Of a DNA stretch of 64,000 nucleotides, positions 1 through 14,204 are shown piece by piece (position 1 is the stretch's first letter; each line of letters opens with the position of its first letter). This DNA is from Schistosoma haematobium (taxonomy: Eukaryota > Platyhelminthes > Trematoda > Strigeidida > Schistosomatidae), in assembly GCF_000699445.3 (NCBI RefSeq), contig NC_067196.1, forward strand, positions 44,235,806-44,299,805, given 5' to 3'. The position numbers and the translations under genes are program-made. A model generated the notes under the pieces. It searched no databases. It had not been told where the DNA came from and saw nothing but the letters and a program-made list of their open reading frames with translations.

Positions 1-2670
1 AATATTACTTTTGTTTCGATGAACATGATTAACTGATTGATCACTGAGTTGTATTTATTTTCCTGATTAATAGCGCATTCAAACCAAAAGTAAGATAAAA
101 TGTGAACAAACTGAGTTTTATGATCTCGAATCACAATACTTTTAATAGATTTTATCTTATTTTCCGTTCAGATTTAAGTAGTGAAGGATAAGCTGTAAGG
201 AATGCAAAGTAGATGCAAGCATCACTCATGTACTAACATCAATTTATCCCGTTGAACGAGGCTCTTTAACTACTAAAAATATTCTCGTATAAAAGCTTCA
301 TAACTCAATAAATTGTTTTTTACTTCTTAACAAACGTCCAAAAGGCTTGAAAATCAAAATTGTATTTAGTAGGGAATAATATCGGGAATATGATGAGTTT
401 TCCAAACGCAATGTTGCCCAAATTTCAATAACTTAAAAATTCATGTTAGTCAGCATCTAGTAAAACAGCTTAGCTTTCTAGGATCCGTCTCCACTCATAG
501 TAGGATATTGAATATGACTGAATAATATGACTACTTTAGTACTTTGTCACTCTGTGGTAGTTTTTGTTAGATATATGTTAGTGTTTAAAACGTTAAATAC
601 TGAGTAGGATTTGATAACGCTACAACAGAATTCACTTACGAAGTAAAAATGTGTGTACGGGTCCTTGAATTACAAGATTTCATGTGAAAGCAACTGATAC
701 TACATGACCATTCGAGCTGAATTTAGTGAAATTAATGTCTACAGCATAACTGTTGAAAGTTGATGACAGATACTTTGCTCATTTAACACGCTACCTAAAT
801 GTCTGAGATAAGAAAGAATCGTCATTACATTGACAAGATTATTTCTCTTATCCAAAAATTACCATCTAAAATCATTTTTAACCTCAATAGAACTCAATTA
901 GTTGCTCTTTTTACACATGATTGATCTATAGAAGCTGTTATAATCAGAATTTATAACCATTTTAGAATGTCTGCCTTCAGGCGGTTGTACTTAACATTCA
1001 TGTATTACTTATTATTCAACACGATATAGTATCCAACTGCAACCAAATATATATTATTAATGTTCAGGTTCTCTTAAATAGATTCTTCAAATTTTATTTT
1101 CAGGAGTTAAATATCACCAGGAAATATATTTATAAAACAGACTTAAACAAGATTTCCCTACAATTACCATGACCAAGAAACATTTTGAACAGCTTTACCA
1201 CGATAAAAATTTTGCTAAACACACACACAAACAAACATCTGTTAGGTGGTGGTTGAGTACCTTTCTCTTTTAATTTCACGGTAGATCGTTTTTTTAGAGA
1301 AAAGATGCACGTATGAATATTTAGTACAACAGAAATGTTTCGAGATTTCATTAAAAACAGTAAATTTTTCTTTATTAAGTACCTTGATAAATTAATAATT
1401 AACATGATTTACAATTTTATTACAGATGATAAATAGTCTGAAACAGAAAGGAAATTCACATAAATAAAGTTTCATTATTAGTTGCTATGTGATTATTAAT
1501 CAAACTAATGATAGAGATATGGATAGATAAATATCTATCAGAAAATAATGTATCTTTGGGGGGAGGTTTAAATAAGTATAATTAGCCTTTAGCTATATAT
1601 ATATAAATTAGGTACAATTTGTAAGTCCAGTTTTCACTATAAACTTGATATCAGTTGTAAAATTAAGATCAACAACTAAAGAATGCTGATTCTCTTATTT
1701 TACTCTAATTTGAAGCTCTTGAGCTTAGTGTGAATCCAAAATTTAACGTGCAATCTAACACAAGATTGTAAGATTTAGAAATAATCCAGATATGTGTGAA
1801 CTGCTAGACTGCAATTCAATAGATTGCATCACAAACAGGTCTTAAGAAGTCACTAAAAGCCAGATGGTACTGAATTTTCTAGCCAATATGGACAAAATTT
1901 GAGAAGCAATCCTCGAAGTTTTAAAGAAAAGCTAAGTACAGTGTAGTTCACTCACGCCGGCTGTTAGAAAATGACTTATAAGTGACACTGACTGTGTAAT
2001 ATTGCAAATTAGTTTTAATTAGAACTGTAAACCATTGGATGAAATGATTGAGTTTTCCCTAAAGACATGCTACAACTATACTATTGAGTTGCCATTCACA
2101 GTTCTTCTATTTATCCTGAATAAAAGAAAGAACCCATCTTTCAAATTAATCAGTCATCAACTATACTCAGTCTCAGTTTAATTTAGCTCATGATGTAAGA
2201 AACAATACAACTAGACATTGATAACTACTCAATACATTGTTAATGTAAATATAAAATTAACTTGTAATTGGAAAAACATCTTAGAAGTGAAACAGTACTT
2301 ATTCACAGATTATATGTGTTATGTCTTCTACTTGAATACGGCAAAATACGATATATAACTAACGGCATTCCAACGTATAGAACCCCCACAGTCGCAAAAT
2401 CAAAAGACAGAAGAAGTAGAAGTGATTGCTATGTAAGAATCAAAAGATGTACAGGAAAACATGTGTATTTATAGTAATTAGCGTTGGGCGTAACATCATT
2501 ATAGCTCAGCCAATCCACAAAGAGGCAAGTTATACTACCATCTAGTCGTAGCAAACCACGTTGATGTTCTAGAAATTTCCATCAGTTTCTGACTGAGTGG
2601 AAATTATTCGGCTCCTTTAGGGCTCCTGGAGGTTCCGTCGTGTTTCTCAAAAGCCGCCTCAACAGTATGG
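1..2670. other. AT-rich intergenic DNA, no gene seen
   Basis: No open frame here shows a recognisable domain, and codon-like structure is absent on both strands. There are a few short simple-sequence tracts, for example a TATATATA run near 1597-1606. The stretch at 2480-2670 is somewhat richer in GC and may be an old repeat, but I cannot assign it. Confidence 0.6.
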
Positions 2671-2671
2671 A

Positions 2672-2745
2672 ACACATAAAAATAGTGCTTCCATGTTTTT
2701 AATGGTAGTCTAACCTGGACTAGTTCATGATTTCAATGAAAATAG
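2672..2745 (+). mobile_element. Fragment of the hammerhead SINE, 3' part only
   Basis: The stretch GTGCTTCCATGTTTTTAATG followed by GGTAGTCTAAC and a TCATGATTTCAA motif matches the region just after the ribozyme in the family's full copies, such as the one at 46558-46957. The tRNA-like head and ribozyme core are missing, so this is a 5'-truncated or heavily decayed copy. Confidence 0.6.
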
Positions 2746-3145
2746 ATTAAACCCTTTGTAATTAATCTCCAAATATGTTGTCTTCGCTAGTAAGCGGTTT
2801 AATTCCTTACTAGATTGTTAAAGTTAATACTTTTGAATGTTCATTGGATGAATCATTAAAATATACAAATCAAACTATCCAATCGAAAGGAAACGGCGTG
2901 TTTTTCAATAACAAAAAATTAGATAGTATGTTTTTATACAAAAAGAATATCGTAATCTGAAAACTACATACAAAAAAATAATTTCTTTTAATAATAAAAA
3001 CAAGAATAATACAAGAAATACAAGAGACTATGTTACGTAAGAATGAAATAGAAGTTTAAATTTTATCTATTCATTACTATTCTACTTTTTAAAGAATTAA
3101 GAAACTGTTCCTATTTATTATTATAAATTGGTATACATATAGAAT

Positions 3146-3412
3146 ACCAGAAGGGGTTTTGTGGATATTATAGTATTTTTAATAGTTGGGATCATGAGTC
3201 GATTGAGGCTAGACCACCATGGAAAACCTGGAAGCACTGGAGGGCCGTTTCGTCCTATTGTGGGAGTCCTCAGCAGTGCGTATCCACGATATCACCTTTC
3301 GAGACTCGAAACCAGGACCTATAGGTCTTGCGTGCAAGTGCCTAACCTCTAAACCAGTGAGCAGGCATCCAATGGCGTTAATGTCTAACTTCAACTAATT
3401 CACGAAATTGAG
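3146..3412 (-). mobile_element. Hammerhead-bearing tRNA-headed SINE, decayed copy
   Basis: Read on the minus strand, this has the family order: a tRNA-like head with a degenerate box A and box B, then a hammerhead-like core, then the 3' tail ending in CCCCTTCTGG at the left edge. The ribozyme keeps CTGAGGA and GAAAC. However, stem II has lost its closing G-C pair, and the cleavage triplet reads CTC instead of GTC. The copy is therefore probably inactive. Short open frames on both strands through this interval are translations of the repeat, not genes. Confidence 0.85.
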
Positions 3413-5241
3413 ATAATCTGTACCAATTTAGTAGAGTAAATTCGATGGTTTGACCATTAATTTACTTATGAAATTAATCTTTCGAGAGAAAAATTTCAGA
3501 AAATAGAACAACTAATCAACTGAATTAATACGTGAGCTTATTGTCATGTTGAATTCATGAATAATTTTCAGTCTAGTCACCAAGAAAAAAACGTTCTTTT
3601 CCTTTTTTTTGAAAATATTAAGTGTAAATTGTGAAAATGAGAAGTGATATTTACTGTTCATATTCATGTATTGGTCTATGTAAATCAGCTGATTTTGAAA
3701 TTAGTTGATAGCATAGATTGATAACAGCATCTTGAATATTTGGATCGTTAATTCTCACTAAACTAAAATCCTATATGTTTATATACTTCAAGGTTCCAAA
3801 ATTAATTTTATGTTAATACCATGAATGTTCACCAATGTAAACTTTAACGTAAAAGAAAATATCTGTATGTTTCTCCTTAATCTCCAGTATTTTGCTATTC
3901 GGCATTACCTCGTAACAAATACTATTACCTTTTTATGTATTTGTTGAATTCTTTGTAAGATGGATGAAATAAATATTGAGCTGTTTCTTTTCAAATTGCT
4001 TCAGCATTTTATGCCACCAGGAAGAAATCATATAACACTGGTGAATATGTTTGTATAGTTGTGGTATGTGCTACTTGTATTGACATAAGTAGTATATGAT
4101 GTTAGTCGTGAACAGAAGGTCTGGCAGCAGAGATACAAGAGGATCGAACAGTAAATAATGGAAACAAAATGCAATTTGTGTGAAAATGCAAGAACAATGG
4201 AGTCTGAGTCATTTTGAGACAATTGGTGGGCATTTTGCAAATTAAGCATTTACTTTATAATTGTTAGATTTTATTAACAAGTCCTGTAATTTTGTATTAA
4301 ATACATACGATTATCCCCACCCGTGTTCTGTTCACTGCATAGTTACGTTGAAAATTTTTCTTTCCAAACAACTGGATGTCATTTTCCCAAAGTAAACTTC
4401 TTTATTATAACATAAAACAAATCTGTACATATTAAACAAACGAACTATTTTCATGATAATAAATACATACAATGATTATGTCATTAGTAAAATAACAATT
4501 AAAAAGCGATTATAATATCAAGATTGACATGGTAACAAAATAATCAATTACAATGAGGTTGACCATGGTGTGACTTTATAAACTATCCTTTTTTTCCTTT
4601 TCTATTTTCTCTTAAAATAAATTACATTTTAGATAATAAAATTTCGTTAAGTTACCCCTAAAAATGTATGATCTAATGAAATTACTTTTCATCAATGATT
4701 GATATCAAAATGAGGAAAACTTTTAATAGATAGATATTGGGTTACAATTTAACAATACTTTATCAGTGTAAACATTTATTATTTCACATAAAGATATACG
4801 TATGACTTCATGGGCTTATGAAAGGAATCCAGTATTCTTATTGTGTTTATTTCACTACAATTATCAATACATTGAAATCACTGAACATGTCTAGTACTAT
4901 TGTTACTATTATTATTATTATTAAAGATATTTCCAACAACAATATACATTAATGACATCATTCAAAAATTTACATGTAGTGTAACTAAGCCAAAAGTAAT
5001 CACAATTTTCCTACTTAAAAAAATAGTGTAACGATTGATTTCATGTATAAGTGGTTTGTTTCGATTCTTAATATTATTATTATTATTAGTTCCAGATTTA
5101 ATTTAAAAATATTTCCATTCTCCTAGTGAGATTATTATTTATCATGAACTGATGACTTCATCTTGAGAACTGTATAATATAATATCGATTCATTCATGTT
5201 CGTTAACTTAATCAATAAAACTCTTGCTATGTCTTCCGTTC

Positions 5242-5245
<4 letters not shown>

Positions 5246-5313
<68 letters not shown>
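5246..5313. repeat. (TA)n microsatellite, 68 bp
   Basis: An uninterrupted alternating TA run. It is perfectly self-complementary and likely polymorphic in length. Confidence 0.98.
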
Positions 5314-5315
<2 letters not shown>

Positions 5316-7097
5316 CCTCAATCATTTTAAATGTATCACTAAATAAGTTGTGAATTCATTTACTTTATTTTATTTTCAGTGTTAAAGAATGGATATACGT
5401 GAAGTCAACATTTTCATGTTTAGCAAATAATATAAACTACTACCTGTTTTCAAAATAGTTTTTCTTATCAGTTACAAAACCTTTAAATGCTAACGATCAC
5501 TGTAAACTAATTCCTTCCAAATCTGAAACTTCTCGCCAGTATACACACTTATAAAATCATACACAGGAGAGCCAATAATGTGAAGTTAATATTCGCATCA
5601 ATGGTCCAATAGGTCACAGTCATAATTTTACTCAAGTATGTAATATAGTTCAAAGATTATTCCAGTATTATCAACTTACTACCTGTACAATATATAATCA
5701 ATGTTGAGAAGATTATATCATTGATAAATCTGTGGAGATATGCATGACAAGCTTACTTTGTAAATAGATTTTGATGTTATTTGTATTTATTCTGTCAATT
5801 TTTCATTGCATGTACATTTATCATTAAATGATTGTACGTGTTGTTTAAGTGTATGACGTTGAACACACTTTCTTCCGTCGTGTTACATTCATAGCATGAC
5901 ACACGCTGTCACGTACTAACAAATACACTGTTACACACATATCTCTTGTTCTTCATTCGCTCGTGATTGTGTTAACTGAACTCTAAGTCAAATACCGTCT
6001 ATATTTATAGACTATAATCAAAATATATCATATTCTACGTTTGATTATACCGCTCGCAGGCCATCAATCTTACTGGAATCTTCAGTCATCTACAATTGTG
6101 AATTTTGGTACCAGACTCAATCGGAACACGCACAAACCTGTTGAATTAAGTAACGTCTCTAATTTTTGTTATGTTTATAACGTTTAACTGATATATATTA
6201 ACATTACTATTTGTACTTAATAACCCTGTTATCATTTTTGAGTTTATATATTGTTTGGTCCACCACAAATCTCTTTTCTCTCTATGAAATACATTATTCC
6301 GTTATTTTTATTCCATTATGTTTTACTATTACTCTTATTAGTAATAGTTTCATTATGCTTCATTTCAATCCATATATATAGTGAAAAGGAAAACTAAATA
6401 GATTAATTAAAAACACATTGAAATTAATCAAATTATTCAAATATGATTTTAGCTTATTCTTTAACTATCAAACAAGTATTTATCTTATTCTTACACAATT
6501 CACTATAAAAGAAAGCTTATTTCATTTAAAACATAGAAAATAATAAAGAAAAAAAACAGACAATGAAATGAAATGAGACAAGAACAGTTTGAAGGAAAGT
6601 TGATGAACAGATTTTTTTTTGTTAAAATTTCTTTTATAAACTTTAAATTTACAAAATCTCCATTAAGTAATTGAAAAGTTTTTTCAAACAAACAAACAAA
6701 CAAAAAGTGATTATCATTATATGTTCTAATTGTACACATTGAAAACATTGAATAAATAGATATATTGAATGATCTTTATAGTAATGATAATAGAGTTAAT
6801 GTTGGCAATCATGTCAAGTTTGATCAGTATATATAAAAGAGGTGAATGTGTGTGTGTATCATTTATCGGTTGATATATTTATACATACTATTTTCTTTCT
6901 TTGTGTATATATGAATTATATTGTGAATGTTAATGTTAACATTTTCATCTATTTACATCTATGTGTTTATATTGAAAAGAGATTGGAAACTATTCTAAGA
7001 ATGATCATTTTCTTACTTTTTAAATGATTTAAAAAGAAAATGAAAAAAAAACGGTAAGAGATTAAATAAGTAAAAATGAATCAGTAATTAATCTTTT

Positions 7098-7129
7098 TGT
7101 GTGTGCGTATGTGTATGTGCGCGTGCGTA

Positions 7130-7160
<31 letters not shown>

Positions 7161-7162
7161 AA
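7098..7162. repeat. Compound GT/GA microsatellite
   Basis: An imperfect GTGT/GCGC/TATG run passes directly into (GA)8. This is alternating purine-pyrimidine sequence next to a homopurine tract. Confidence 0.9.
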
Positions 7163-8574
7163 ATGATGCATTATCTCATACATTATGAGAATGCATGTAT
7201 GTTGTGGTTGACATTTTGATCTATGACAACAAAAAGAAACAAAGACACATTAGAAACTAGGTGATCCCTCTCTAAACAATAACCTACAGAATAACACCAA
7301 TTTATAGATTGAATATTACCAATAGTAAAATGTTATTTCATATCATTAATTAAAAATTTTATTAAATAATAACTTTATTTATTATCTATTTTTTGAACAT
7401 GTTAATTGTTATGGTTATAAATGACAGAACCCGCAACTACTCTATATAATCAATACTAATTGGTAAGTAGAAAATGATTTTTTTTAAAAACAAAAAAGAA
7501 ATTTGACAAATGAATTGTGAAAATGAATAGACAAACCAAAAATAATAATAATTTTCTTTTGTTAGTAACTTCTTTTTTCTTCCTACAATTCATTTTCCTC
7601 ATTTTATTACAATAATGAATAGATGATTGTATATATTTACATAATTGTAAACTAGAATAGAATTTTTCATTATCATTATTTGTATTATCAGCTTGATTTG
7701 AATTGATCCTAATATTTTTTTTAATTATTAAAGTTATCATAATTGTTATTAGATGGTGATGAAGAGTAAACGATTGGGTTGAACCATAAGTTATTACTCG
7801 TGTGTTTGAATGAAATAATGAATTTTCCTTTCTAAAAAAACCCCAAAATATATCCAAAATATCTCATTTTTAATACAGTATAACCTTCTAATAATAATAA
7901 TAATACATATATTGATTTTTATTTGTTACTAAGGTAGAAATAAGTGAAATTAATTAGATTCTACAGTTTATAATGATTTATTATACATGAGATTAGACAA
8001 TAGAATTTTATTTACATATGATGTGTTAAGTTTTGTTTAATTAAAAAGAAATATTAGTTTTATTTATTTAGTTATTGGCTGAAAATTGAAGATTGCTGAA
8101 TTAATTTTTCACCTTGTTTCCGGACTATTCAATAATACTTATTCATAGTAACATAAATTGATGAATTAATAACTTTCATGTTGTTTAGTGAATACAATAA
8201 AATTCATTTATTAAATAAAAGTTGAATAGAAGTTTAACAATATCAATTTTGTGAATTCAATCAATTTATTTATTTTATTGTGTAATTCTTATACACTGTG
8301 ATTGATATGTAATGGACTTATTGTTTGCTTGACTGATTTCATAAATTACAATTATTCAGACTAAATATTTGTCCAGGAATTTATATTCGCTTCAACTATA
8401 GTGATTTTACACCTTTTCAGTTCAAAAACTTGTGTAATTATTAAAAAAAAAGTGTTTTGTACCATTTATCATTATTGAGCGTGGTAATATCATGTACCCT
8501 TAGTTTTATTGTATTCAGTATTATTTAATAATCTAAGTAGAAATTTGATTTGAGCTAACAGAAACACACATGAT

Positions 8575-8818
8575 GATACTACACATGATCATAGCTTCGT
8601 CACAAGACAAGCCCTCACATGGAATCCCCAAGGTCAGAGGAAAAGAGGAAGACCAAAGAAAAACACATTACGCCGGGAAATGGAGATAGACATGAGAAAA
8701 ATGAACAAGAATTGGGTGGAACTATAAAAGACGGCCTAGGACAGAGTGGGTTGGAGAATACTGGTCGGCGGCCTACGCTCCATTAGGAGTAACAGGCGTA
8801 AGTAAGTAAGTAAGTAAC
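8575..8818 (+). mobile_element. Decayed LINE 3' end, ORF C-terminus plus GTAA tail
   Basis: The plus strand from 8600 translates to a basic C-terminal segment that includes [19 protein letters not shown] and later DRVGWRILVGGLRSI. This pattern is typical of the far C-terminus of non-LTR retrotransposon polyproteins. Two in-frame stops (TAA near 8724, TAG near 8736) interrupt it. The sequence ends in a short GTAAGTAAGTAAGTAA array, a common LINE-type 3' tail. It is a 5'-truncated dead insertion. I cannot fix the clade from this much sequence. Confidence 0.8.
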
Positions 8819-9064
8819 AGAAACAAATTTTCTTATTTTTAAAATCTTATTAAGCAATAATTATTGATAGCATACAGGAAAAGTGTTTCGTTTTAGTTTC
8901 CGTACAGCTCAACATATATTCACTGTTGAAATTTATATAAATCAAGCATTAAAATATTATTTAATTGATTCTGTTAAAACAATGTACATAATGGAACAAC
9001 TGAATTCAAGAGCACAGAAAGAACTATATCCCAATGAAACAAAGTTTTTGTCATCTATTGATTA

Positions 9065-9212
9065 TCGTGGATGCGTACTGCTGAGGAGTCCCATACTAGG
9101 ACGGAACGGCCGTCCAATGCTTCCAGGTTTTCCATAGTGGTCTAGCTTCGAGTGACTCATGATTTCAACCTGTGAAATTTCTAAAATCTCCACAAACCAC
9201 TTCTGATATTAA
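9065..9212 (+). mobile_element. Hammerhead SINE, 5'-truncated copy
   Basis: The copy begins just upstream of the ribozyme, so the tRNA-like head is gone, and runs to the family 3' end (CACTTCTGATA). The core reads CTGAGGAG with stem II GTCC/GGAC, but the GAAA loop is GGAA and stem I has one changed base. It is predicted to be inactive. Confidence 0.88.
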
Positions 9213-12065
9213 TTATTACTTAAAATCTATTGTTGAAAAAACTATCGTCAGGACTCTTAATTAACTGGTTCAAATAAAGATCGGGACACCATACGCAGAA
9301 ATTTATTAAAAATGAACTAAAATAGAAGTTGAACTTCCTATCTTTCTGTTGAAAAACATCTGTAAAGCAATACTCACGTGTTATTCGATAACCATTAGTC
9401 ATTATTGTAGTTTTTGACGATAAGTGATAGAACAAATTCATTTTACTAATGGTAAGAGACAATAATTATAATAAATTCTACCCTTTCACTGTTCATAGAT
9501 TAAAGCCCTAAGTATATTTCTCTTTACTCAATGGAAATAATCACTTTTATATCTTGGATTGAAACTGCATATATATACCACGGAGGCCTGCTTGAACATA
9601 TATATTCTTCCATTGTTCCTTTATACTATTTAAACTTCGATTAATTTTGATTTGGTTTTTTATTCTCTGAAGAACTGGCTTACATTGTGTCACGAAATAT
9701 AAGAAAATCCTATTTTTCTACTCATTGGATATTACAAATGTATTATTTTATTTATGTGGGCCACCTGTTCCTAACGTCTGGTTATTTCAACAAGTTATCT
9801 GCTTTTGTTAACTTTAACACAGAATTATGTCTATTAAGCGCATAACCTATTCAGGCGCATTTATGAAAAGTTTACATCCTTTAGCTGTACAAGTGACAAT
9901 AAAGTACAGTCAGAGACGTCGTAGTGGCTGGCAACATCAATTGAAATGAATAAACATTATTCAAATTTCGAACACTATTTATTCAGCCAATATACACACC
10001 AAAGTAGATTAATGTAAACCTCCAGAAATTAGGAAATAATTAACTAAGTTCAATCATTGAAATTTCTATATCAAAATTATTTCTTTATTATTAAAGTGAA
10101 TCATATTCTGAATAATTTGTTTATTATTAGACTAACAGGATAGTATATAGACCAAGCAATTCCTACTGACTAAAGATGATCATTATCTAATAATGAGAAA
10201 ACTTTACTACATTGTCTAGTCACATAACCTGAAGGTTACATAACGATTTGATCATTAGGATTCAATCAATATTAAATGTTGAAGGGATATGATAATCTCT
10301 ATTACTAATTAATACCACTTTGAATATTTGTTGATATTCGTTAGTATTGCTTCGATTTGTCCTTCCAATATATTTTTATTCGATAACTTTACATTACTTT
10401 CAAAATTATTATCTCTTTAGGAGGATTTTCTTTCCGTTGATTGTTTGTATATAATACTCGCTTTTTAAATTCTTACCTACTTAATTATCTATCTACCTGC
10501 CTATCTATCCATTTATCTACCTATCTATTCATATGTAAAGAAAAGTGTGTAAACCTTTGTTGATTTTGTTTATTTAATTAGGTTAATCGTGATAAGAAGT
10601 TATATAGATTAAAAATATTTAATTTCATTCTTCATATTTTACTAGGATGAAAATCCAACCTCACAAATGAAATGAAAAGAAACTTGTATCTTTATGCTGT
10701 GGTAACACATCAACAAAAGAAAACAGGATAAAATAGATGAAATTATATTTTCTTCTTCTCTCCAATATTGGTTGATGGAGTGTGTGTGTGGTGGGGTGGG
10801 CGTGTGTCCTGTAAAATGAAGAGGAAATCAGAATGGAAAACTACATGTCGAAAAAATAACTATAAGATAAATATTACTGGTGTTATTCTACACTGTTTTC
10901 TTTCTGTTTAATTCTGTGAGAGTAAACAAAGAGATTTTAAGTTGTTGGTTATTTCTCCGTTTCATCTGGTATCTGTTTGTGAATTTGATCATTTATTTGA
11001 CTTTGTGTTAAGGTTTTTTTTTCTACCAAAGTTTTTTACATAATGACTTTTATCTTCTAGAATAAATATAGTTATTCTAAGCACATCTATGCTAATAAGA
11101 TATATAGATATAGATAAATCTAACTATATATGCATTATAATTGATACTAATTTATCTAGTATGCAAATAAGACTAAAAATGGTTGATTTTGAACTGACTT
11201 CAACAAGTGAGTCGTTGAAAATTCAAGGACAACTGATAACTAACATAGGATTCTTCAGAAGTGCTCTTTTATGATTTTATTATAGATGAAATTTAAGAAC
11301 CTTAGGTCTTATGGAAATGACATCCATATTTTCAACTTTAATTCAAATTAAATTTAGTAATTTAACTGAAACTTCATATACCAGTAGATTATTTGTAGTA
11401 TAACATTTACTGTTATTTAAGTACTCAAAGTAGATCAACAGCAAAGTTTTATTTCCTAAACCAAAAAGGCAATGGTTACTTTTTAAATGATAAATTGGAC
11501 TAGCTACAAGTTGATGCATTTTATGGTCATCATCATCACTGATTTCATCGTTTGTTGGTTTGAAGCCATCAAAAAAGACAATTGAATACACACATTTTTT
11601 ATATCTACATATATACCATTTGTCTGTGTATATCTGTTGTCCGTCTTGTTTCTTTGACCTCTCATCATATGTCTGGTTGACCTTGTTCTCATAGATTTGA
11701 GATTAAGGCGTATTAATTTCAGATCGAACGGAATGTATTACTTTTAGAAATTCTCCAGTACTATTTAAATTTCCTCGATTTAGAATTCTGACGGTTTCTC
11801 AATTGAATTTGTATTGATGTTCGTGGAATGATATTATCAGAACAAAACTAAGTCTCATAACTGAACCGCCTAGCTCCAAAATTACAACACTCCAAGAGAT
11901 AAAATTATTGTTTAGTTTTTCATACAGTTAGTGTAAGAGAACTTTATTAAGATGGCCAAATAAAACCATCGAACTAATGAGTGAAACAAATTATTATTGG
12001 CCATCACTATGTGGGTTGTGGAGCTCGTTGAATTTCGTCAACACCACGAACCAATCTAAGGCATA
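9213..12065. other. AT-rich intergenic DNA, nothing recognised
   Basis: No exon with family similarity is visible on either strand. There are only short low-complexity frames and a CTATCTACC-type imperfect repeat near 10486-10530. Confidence 0.55.
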
Positions 12066-12332
12066 CAACTCAGTAAAACCCTGGAGAACTGGACGGACGT
12101 TTCGTCCTAGTATGGGTCCATTCAAGACTGTGCATTCAAGACCTCCGCACACAGAGCTTGAACATTAGGACTATCGGTCTCGCGCGCAAACACTTAATCT
12201 CGAAACCACTGAGTCGTCATCCAATGGTGTTAAGGTCCAACGTTAACAAATACATTATATTTAGCGACCACCTTCCATTGTCTTCGGTGGATAACCCCCT
12301 CACGCTCGACACGGCTGAAGTCTACTGGTCTT
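12066..12332 (-). mobile_element. Hammerhead SINE, strongly decayed copy
   Basis: On the minus strand, the tRNA-like head (box-A-like segment near 12215-12190), the ribozyme region and the start of the tail are all recognisable. The catalytic CTGAGGA has degenerated, so it cannot be an active ribozyme. The distal part (12240-12332) matches the upstream half of the 400-bp unit. Confidence 0.8.
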
Positions 12333-13730
12333 TTTTTATCATAAAAGCTAATTAAGCTCAGATGATTTTTTAAAGTACGAGCTTACAATACAGTAGTTCC
12401 ACTGTTTGATTTAATTAATTCTTTTATCCTAGATAACTATCAAACCAGAAACAACCATTGAAGAGGAAATCTTTTAGAAAATAAAATTTTCCAGTTGTTG
12501 AAGGTGATCCATGGAATAGATCGTTAAGTGAGTCCTAGCTCATGACTATTTTAACTAATTTTGCGGATATTGGTCACAGTACTGTCGGATACATTCCGTT
12601 ATCAAATCATTTATAGGGAATCTTAAGGCCTAATTTAGTCAAATAGTTTCTAGACCATAATATTGTTGACATTTTTATAAATAGTTTTTTTCCAATAAAC
12701 TATACTACTTAGAATAAACTAACCACTGGAAAGAAGTCTACAAATGAAATAAAAACATCGTTTATTTAATTCTAATAACAGAAAATGAACATAATCACAC
12801 GTTTGAAGTGACTTTTACCCCCCCCCAAGTGAAGAAAACAATATACAATTGTTTTATCATAGTTTTTTTTAAACATTTCAACAATACAAAGACAAAACTT
12901 CGTACATGTAATCGAAACCAAGATCTCCTTATATTTAACTATAAACATGAATGTTTTAAATAGTTGAATGGCAATTAAATTCACATAAAGTCACTTGTTT
13001 GGTTACTTTTGAGCTTTTATTTAAGCTGTAAGAACACTCACCTTTATGTAATGTACAATATTTTTTGACAATGACCGGCGAGACAATAATTTATGAACGA
13101 ACCAATCAGATATAAGATAACGAGTTACAAAGCTTGGCTCGAAATTCAACCATACATTTGGTTAAATAGAGTTTTAGCGTTACAGCCGATATCACTTCGT
13201 GATGAAAACCCTAAATGTAATTTTTAGTCCTAACTACCAACTGTAAATGAGAATTCTAACTGATTTATAACTCCTAATTAGTAGATATCCACTCTCAGGG
13301 TCACTTCAGTGTCGCTCAAAGGTCGTTCATAAATGATAGTCTCACTATCAGTGAAACAAAATCACTGTCTATTTTCAATTCGTTTCACTAAAAACTCAGT
13401 CACATATATAACAATGCATGAATCGTTAATCAGGAATAACAATATTTTATTAAGTGAAATATTTACAAACTAACATTCAGTTAAATAAAATTGAATATTA
13501 AACCAGCATTTAAATTTTTTTTCTCTTTTCAATTTTCTCTATGATATTTTTCTCTATGTTTTCTCGATGTATCCATCTACTTTGAATTTATACTGATAAT
13601 TAAAATATTTAATTATACGAAATTATTGATAATGAATAAATAAATAAATAAAATTTTATCATAAAATTGCGCAGTTATTATCATTGATGAAATTTTGATG
13701 AAATCATGTCATTTGAAAGCCAAGGGAAAA

Positions 13731-13812
13731 GATACTACTAATACTACTAGTATTACTACTAATAGTAATAATAATAATATTATTATTATTAGTAGTAATA
13801 ATGATAATAATA
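13731..13812. repeat. ACT/AAT triplet repeat with internal palindrome
   Basis: Imperfect triplet array (TACTACTAA, then TAATAATAAT). Its two halves, at about 13753-13778 and 13779-13799, are near reverse complements and could fold into an AT-rich hairpin. Confidence 0.85.
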
Positions 13813-14165
13813 AACAACGCAACAATTTTTCTGCGGGTTATTTAACAACTATAAAATAAGAAAATGATTTCAATTTTGTTTTCTTAATAAAACAACAAAA
13901 GAAAGTCGAGAACGTCAACAATTCTTATCTTGTTAATGACTACCTGTTCAATGGTAATAAAATAAAAGACATTTTTATGCCAATTAAAAAATAAGAACAA
14001 AATGAAATGAATAAATAAATAAGGAATAGGAAAAGAAAATTTTTTTGTTGTTGAAATGTTTAAATGATTCTTATGCCCTTCTCTTGATACATTTACCGAT
14101 TGTCATATATATAGTTCAGTAATGAGTAGAGTGTTTATATGTTCTTTTTAAAAATAAAAACGTAT

Positions 14166-14170
<5 letters not shown>

Positions 14171-14203
<33 letters not shown>
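14171..14203. repeat. (AT)n microsatellite
   Basis: A 33-bp uninterrupted AT run, followed by ACGTACGT. Confidence 0.97.

Positions 14204-14204
<1 letters not shown>

Larger units (their letters stand above)
3413..8574. other. AT-rich intergenic DNA with microsatellites
   Basis: More than 5 kb without a supportable gene. The short open frames are low complexity (Phe/Ile/Asn-rich) and lack any motif I recognise. Simple repeats inside this stretch are listed separately. Confidence 0.6.

Noticed and set aside
7456..7857. 133-codon minus-strand open frame
   Set aside because: Low-complexity Asn/Ile/Phe/Lys composition typical of AT-rich noncoding DNA; no domain, splice context or conserved motif.
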